Shown here piece by piece: positions 5,128 to 9,018 of a stretch of DNA of 9,018 nt; within the stretch, counting starts at the first letter, position 1, and each line of letters starts with the position of its first letter. The stretch spans positions 1 to 9,018 of the forward strand of contig DATKMG010000433.1 in the NCBI GenBank assembly GCA_035541995.1. Direction: 5' to 3'. Position numbers and translations under genes: made by a program. Under the pieces are notes generated by a model. It made no database searches. It was not told where the DNA came from and saw only the letters and a program-made list of their open reading frames with translations. Origin of the DNA: DATKMG01 sp035541995 (lineage in GTDB: Bacteria; Acidobacteriota; Terriglobia; Versatilivoradales; Versatilivoraceae).

Positions 5128-7530
5128 TCAACTTCGCTTGAACCGGAATGTCCACTCAATGCGATCTGCACCGGCAAAATTGAGGGTCGCCCGAAGGATC
5201 CTGTCTTCATAAGAGACAGCGGAGTAATTCCCGTAGTCATGAAACAGGTCCGGCCGCTCTTCGTCCCAGGCATGGGATTCTGGGATATAGATCGCCAATT
5301 TCCACGCCGTTGCGGGCGAGCCCAGTGCCCGGCCTGAAAGCGTGTAAGTGGTCTGGTTCCAGTGAAGGTCTTCCACTTCAATCGCACCCTGAGTATAATG
5401 GCGGTCCGTGCCGAGTAACTGCGGGACCCCTTTCTTTTCCCGAATTGCCAGCAGATTTACTGAAGAAGGCCCAAAGGTGAGTTTGACGTTTCTAGAGGTT
5501 TCTGCAACCAGATGCTGAGACCAGAATTCATAAATGAGATACGTTCTGCTCGAATCTAGACCCAAGCGAGCAAGGTCGAAGTTCTTCACCACCACCGCAT
5601 TTTCATCGTAGTTAAAATAACCGACCAGCCACCAGGTTTCTGAGCCCTTGTGTATGGGGAGAGCGAAAATCTCGGGATAAGCCGTTTCGAACAGATCCAG
5701 GGGGCGTGCAGCCTCTCCCAATGTGGGGAGAACCTTCGTGAGCGTCTCCAGGCGCTGGCCATCCAGCTCATAGAGCCGGTCTCCAGAGATCATGTTTCCG
5801 CCGGATAGCGCGATCAATGAAGCTGCAGCCTGAGCCTGTGAGAGTGTCAACAATTTGAGACCCAGGTGATCAGCATCGTTAATCCAAGTGCGTCCGTGGA
5901 AGTAGTAGCGCTTGGCCATGGCTGGTGCATTGCTGTTGAAGTTCTTGGTGTACTGATCCCAAGTCAAATGTGCGATGTCCAGTTCGATGCGGGTACTGTC
6001 AATGAATCCCACACTCACCGGGGCGGGTCCACAATCAAGCAGATGCCGGCGGGGGCCGATGGCTCTCCGAATAGTTTCCATGAATAGGCGATAGGCCTGG
6101 GCACGGCTCATGGCCGGATCATAGTAACGTTCGGCCGCCAACAAGGACCATTCCACGAAATCGATTTTGATGAAGTCATATCCCCATTCTTCAGCGATGG
6201 TCCTGAACAGGTTGTAAAGCCACTCCCGCGCTCCGGGATGAGTGATATCCAAGGCGTACTTGGCCCGGGGATTCGCCGTAACATGAACACTCCCATCGGC
6301 GTCATGAACCAGCCAATCTGTGTGGTTCCTGGCGATTTCAGTATTCTCGGAGATGACCGTGGGAGCCACCCAGATTCCAGGCTTCAGCCCGTGTTCGCGG
6401 ATTTTCTCGGCCAGCCATTTCATCCCATGTGGATAAAGCTGATTACCATCCCAATCGCCGAATGCACGTTGATACCCGTCGTCGATTTGGACCCACTCCA
6501 TTCCATATGGTCTCAAGTGTGTTGATATGAACTCCGCATTCCGGAGTTGTTCCTGCTCAGTAGCAGTCGTATGGGTATAGAACCACGAACACCAGCCATT
6601 GATGGGAGGGTTCAACCTGATCTGTTGCAGGCGGCCGCAAATCTCGGCATAACCCTCAAGGCCTGAAAATGGATCGGGTGAGAGCAGGACCAGGACACGC
6701 CCGGAACTCACGTGCGTACCAGGCTTCAGGACAAAGTATTGGTTAAACAAAGAACGCGCAGTAAGGTTAAAAGAGGCCTGGCCACCAGGCCAGCCTCGAG
6801 CCATGTCCCATCCAGCCACAACTTGGCCTTCGGCTGCTTGGTTTTCCAGATAGCCCACCACCAGAGTTTGCCGGCTATCCGGCCTGTAAAAGGCCGCATT
6901 CCAGTAACTGGTGAAGTCTTGATGACCCAAAGAATCAGAATGAAGAAGACTGCCGGGGTCATAATACATGTAGCCGTTGGTGAGCATCCTGTTGGCGCTG
7001 GTCCATTGTTCATTAGCCCCAAAGGCGCACCCGGCCCTTTCACTAAGCAAGGCCCTGACCGGCTCGGCATGTCGCACCAGGATTTCGCTGCCTGAAACGT
7101 TATTCAGGACAACTTCAAAAACTGCTCCAGGCTGGTCTTCCAGCAGGGTGATGAGCAGCTCGAAATCCAGGTGTTTTTGGGAATCCCGGCAGGCAATGGT
7201 CAGAGAGTTCCCGGGAATGACCGGGTCATTCGAATGGCTGGTGTTTCCCTGGCGAGAATAATTGGAATCTGATGCAAGGGCTCGACCATTTGGGAAAATG
7301 GCAGCGGCAGTTGTGCTCAAGAGCAGTGGTGATCCATCCGGGAAGAACAGGCTGGCCTGACCCTTGCTGAGATCGTATTCCAAACTGAGATGCCGGCCAG
7401 TCAGCCGTAATTTCTCTCCCGCAAGAGCCTTGGGCTTTTTCGTTTCACTCCGGAGAAGAGATACCTCTTGCCCCGTATAGAGCACGCCGGCACTCAATAG
7501 AGAGTTCTTCAAGAAGTTTCGTCGCTTCAT
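5128..7530 (-). CDS. GH36-type alpha-galactosidase-like glycoside hydrolase with Tat signal
   Basis: 800 residues. The N-terminus MKRRNFLKNSLLSAGVL has a twin-arginine pattern (R3-R4, F6-L7-K8) and hydrophobic core, so the folded enzyme is probably exported by Tat. Residues about 45-300 are a beta-sandwich domain; the TIM barrel starts at NGWCSWF (311-317) and continues with QIDDGYQ (D350, D351). The likely nucleophile is D457 in FIKIDFVEW and the likely acid/base is D518 in RIELD, after LLDCGPAPVSVGF (497-509). This is the clan GH-D catalytic layout; alpha-galactosidase is most likely, with alpha-N-acetylgalactosaminidase or a transglycosidase possible. A beta-rich C-terminal domain ends in WTFRFKRS. 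The open frame extends 42 codons upstream, but those residues are out-of-frame dhaL translation; the ATG at 7530 gives a proper signal peptide and lies 2 nt after the dhaL stop. The tight coupling to dhaL implies co-expression. Confidence 0.9.
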   Translation of the reverse strand: MKRRNFLKNSLLSAGVLYTGQEVSLLRSETKKPKALAGEKLRLTGRHLSLEYDLSKGQASLFFPDGSPLLLSTTAAAIFPNGRALASDSNYSRQGNTSHSNDPVIPGNSLTIACRDSQKHLDFELLITLLEDQPGAVFEVVLNNVSGSEILVRHAEPVRALLSERAGCAFGANEQWTSANRMLTNGYMYYDPGSLLHSDSLGHQDFTSYWNAAFYRPDSRQTLVVGYLENQAAEGQVVAGWDMARGWPGGQASFNLTARSLFNQYFVLKPGTHVSSGRVLVLLSPDPFSGLEGYAEICGRLQQIRLNPPINGWCSWFYTHTTATEQEQLRNAEFISTHLRPYGMEWVQIDDGYQRAFGDWDGNQLYPHGMKWLAEKIREHGLKPGIWVAPTVISENTEIARNHTDWLVHDADGSVHVTANPRAKYALDITHPGAREWLYNLFRTIAEEWGYDFIKIDFVEWSLLAAERYYDPAMSRAQAYRLFMETIRRAIGPRRHLLDCGPAPVSVGFIDSTRIELDIAHLTWDQYTKNFNSNAPAMAKRYYFHGRTWINDADHLGLKLLTLSQAQAAASLIALSGGNMISGDRLYELDGQRLETLTKVLPTLGEAARPLDLFETAYPEIFALPIHKGSETWWLVGYFNYDENAVVVKNFDLARLGLDSSRTYLIYEFWSQHLVAETSRNVKLTFGPSSVNLLAIREKKGVPQLLGTDRHYTQGAIEVEDLHWNQTTYTLSGRALGSPATAWKLAIYIPESHAWDEERPDLFHDYGNYSAVSYEDRILRATLNFAGADRIEWTFRFKRS

Positions 7531-7532
7531 AC

Positions 7533-8180
7533 TCAATCCGGGCGGTCCGCCAGCCATTTGGCCATGGCAGCGAGGATGATAGAAAACGAGACTGCTCCTG
7601 GGTCCGGGTGGCCGAGCACCCGGTCTCCCAACCGACTGGCACGGCCTCTGGCACAAAGCATGCTCGCGGTGTTCTCTGCTCCCTTGGCCGCCGCCTCGGC
7701 CGCTATCTTACACAAACTTAGTAAATCCGCTTGACCAGAATTCGTGACCGTCTCGCAAGCGGCATGAACGGCATCTAAGATAGTCTTGTCCCCCGGTTTG
7801 GCCTTGCCCAACTTGATAAGGCTCGACTCCATGGCTTCCAGGACTCGCTTGAACTCGGCAGCCCCCATCTCTGCGGACCCTGATAGGGCTTTTCCGCTAG
7901 CTGTCAACATCGATCCTAATAGGACTCCAATGGCTCCTCCCGTCGCACCCATGAAACTCTTTCCGGCCTGGTCAAACACTCGCTCCAGATCGGCCGTTTC
8001 CTCCAAGGAGGAGAGCTTTCGCTTAATGGCCTCAAAACCGATCCTCATGGTGATACCGTGATCCCCATCCCCGATGGCCGAATCCAAAGAGGTCAGACGT
8101 GATTCTTCCCCGATTACAGTCTCAGCCACAAATTCAAGGCACAGACGCAACTCCTGAGCGTTCATCCCGATTTTGTTCAT
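7533..8180 (-). CDS. dhaL: DhaL-type kinase subunit (nucleotide-binding)
   Basis: 215 residues, the ATP/ADP-binding subunit of a dihydroxyacetone-kinase-like enzyme. SAIGDGDHG at 34-42 gives D33, D38 and D40, matching the three Mg2+-binding aspartates of E. coli DhaL (30, 35, 37). It also has the phosphate loop region GATGGAIGVLLGSML, KPGDKTILDA, and the closing GRASRLGDRVLGHPDPGA lid motif. An all-alpha barrel of normal length, complete. The ATG is 3 nt after the dhaK stop; a GGTG stretch overlapping the dhaK end probably serves as ribosome site, so translation is likely coupled. In PTS-type systems this subunit keeps ADP bound and is recharged by DhaM; no dhaM follows here, so it may use free ATP, or DhaM may be encoded elsewhere. 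Cytoplasmic. Confidence 0.92.
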   Translation of the reverse strand: MNKIGMNAQELRLCLEFVAETVIGEESRLTSLDSAIGDGDHGITMRIGFEAIKRKLSSLEETADLERVFDQAGKSFMGATGGAIGVLLGSMLTASGKALSGSAEMGAAEFKRVLEAMESSLIKLGKAKPGDKTILDAVHAACETVTNSGQADLLSLCKIAAEAAAKGAENTASMLCARGRASRLGDRVLGHPDPGAVSFSIILAAMAKWLADRPD

Positions 8181-8183
8181 GGC

Positions 8184-9018
8184 TTACACCTGAATCCATG
8201 CGGGTGATTCGGCAGGGGCCAACAACAATCGCCGCAGTTCGTCGTCCAACCGCATAAGAGTAATGGAGCACCCGGCCATATCCAGGGAGGTAATGTAGTT
8301 GCCAACATAAGTTCGGCATAGGCGTAGTCGTGCCTTCACCAGAAGTGGCTGGGCCGCCCGAAACATGATCATCAACTCGCACAGGGGTGTCGCTCCGAGC
8401 CCGTTGACAAGTACGGCTACTTCATCTCCTGGTTTTGGACTGAGATCGGCGAGGAGGCGTCCGACCATATCTGCCGCTAGTCTGTCAGCCGTCATCATAC
8501 TTTGACGTGAGACTCCAGGTTCTCCATGGACCCCCATCCCGACCTCCAATTCACTATCCCCGATCTCAAAAATGGGCCGGCCTGAGGCTGGAATAATGCA
8601 GGAGCTGAGGGCGACCCCGATACTCCGCATATTCCTATTAGCCTTCTCTGCGGCCGCATATACCTCTTCCAATGACGCCCGTTCCTCCGCCCGGGCTGCG
8701 GCTACCTTGATGACAAACAAATCACCGGCAATCCCTCGCCGTTCCTCGCGGCGCTCGAAGGGGGCGGAGGCCAGATCATCGGCAACCCGCACAGTCATGA
8801 CTTGAATGCCGTCTTCTTTCAGCATATCGGCAGCCATGTCAAAGTTGAGGACGTCCCCGGAGTAGTTGCCGTAGAGAAAGAGCACTCCGGCACCGCCGTG
8901 GGCTGCCTTGGCTGTTTCATAGATTGGCATGGGTGGGGGGGAGGCGAAGATGTTGCCCGCTACACTGGCGTCGGCCATCCCCCGCCCCACATAGCCAGGA
9001 AACATCGGATCGTGGCCG
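8184..9018 (-). CDS. dhaK: DhaK-type kinase subunit, possibly tetrulose-kinase-like (N-terminus missing)
   Basis: About 278 C-terminal residues of the substrate-binding subunit; roughly the first 50 lie past the right edge, and the frame is open to the edge. The visible part opens with GHDPMFPGYVGRGMADASVA, the counterpart of the classical GHEP-x-HAG active-site loop. It then has GGAGVLFLYGNYSGDVLNF (catalytic Asp in SGD) and GMGVHGEPG, whose His (codon 8528-8526) binds the ketose carbonyl covalently in E. coli DhaK, and ends in NYITSLDMAGCSITLMRLDDEL. Key residues are thus present, but E is D and HAG is FPG in the first loop. With YGNYSGD and RRGIAGDLFVIK this resembles, from memory, the DhaK-like branch that includes erythrulose kinases, so the substrate may be a C4 ketose rather than dihydroxyacetone. 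An internal ATG at 9005 is not the start. Confidence 0.9.
   Translation of the reverse strand, partial: GHDPMFPGYVGRGMADASVAGNIFASPPPMPIYETAKAAHGGAGVLFLYGNYSGDVLNFDMAADMLKEDGIQVMTVRVADDLASAPFERREERRGIAGDLFVIKVAAARAEERASLEEVYAAAEKANRNMRSIGVALSSCIIPASGRPIFEIGDSELEVGMGVHGEPGVSRQSMMTADRLAADMVGRLLADLSPKPGDEVAVLVNGLGATPLCELMIMFRAAQPLLVKARLRLCRTYVGNYITSLDMAGCSITLMRLDDELRRLLLAPAESPAWIQV

Noticed and set aside
5004..5387. Plus- and minus-strand frames crossing the GH36 3' end
   Set aside because: Both overlap the well-supported GH36 C-terminus and consist of its other-frame translation plus repeat DNA.
7531..7656. 42-codon N-terminal extension of the GH36 frame
   Set aside because: It overlaps the end of dhaL in another phase, has low-complexity Pro/Arg/Gly content, and would bury the clear twin-arginine signal that begins at the ATG at 7530.

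Overview
The window looks like a chromosomal piece from an environmental, saccharolytic bacterium of moderate GC content. A Planctomycetota, Verrucomicrobiota or Acidobacteriota-like genome fits best: a Tat-exported GH36 enzyme, a non-HemE uroporphyrinogen-decarboxylase-family protein, split DhaK/DhaL genes, and intergenic DNA full of palindromic repeats. No rRNA or other phylogenetic marker is present, so this placement is a weak inference. No tRNA, rRNA or CRISPR array was recognised.

Layout. (1) Positions 1-416, minus strand: the signal-peptide-bearing N-terminus of a GH3 glycoside hydrolase that runs off the left edge. (2) 417-1454: about 1 kb without a convincing gene, carrying several palindromes and a degenerate composite repeat array. 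(3) 1455-2540, plus strand, the only plus-strand gene: a predicted modification-dependent (type IV-like) restriction endonuclease with an SRA/YDG-like base-recognition domain followed by a C-terminal HNH nuclease. Its DNA looks more AT-rich than its neighbours and it lies next to repeat DNA, so it is probably an acquired defence gene. (4) 2541-2790: a short gap that ends in a coding-like 32-codon tail. (5) 2791-3486, minus: a VIT1/CCC1-family Fe2+/Mn2+ transporter in which every ion-site residue I can map from the plant VIT1 structure is conserved. (6) 3596-4699, minus: a URO-D-superfamily protein that is not a true HemE. (7) 4700-5127: a repeat-rich gap with a roughly 131-bp MITE-like inverted-repeat element nested inside a larger imperfect inverted repeat. 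(8) 5128-9018, minus: a tightly packed dhaK - dhaL - GH36 operon with gaps of 2-3 nt; dhaK is cut at its N-terminus by the right edge.

How the genes work together. GH36, exported in folded form by Tat, probably releases alpha-galactosides outside the cytoplasm. DhaK plus DhaL form a two-subunit kinase for a small ketose or related substrate. No DhaM (PTS phosphodonor) gene follows dhaL; the GH36 gene takes that place. The DhaK sequence resembles the tetrulose (erythrulose) kinase branch more than classical dihydroxyacetone kinase. GH3 at the far left is a second exported glycosidase. The strongest leads are the DhaKL-GH36 operon, the SRA-HNH nuclease with its dyad-overlapped promoter, the atypical URO-D protein and the nested inverted-repeat element.
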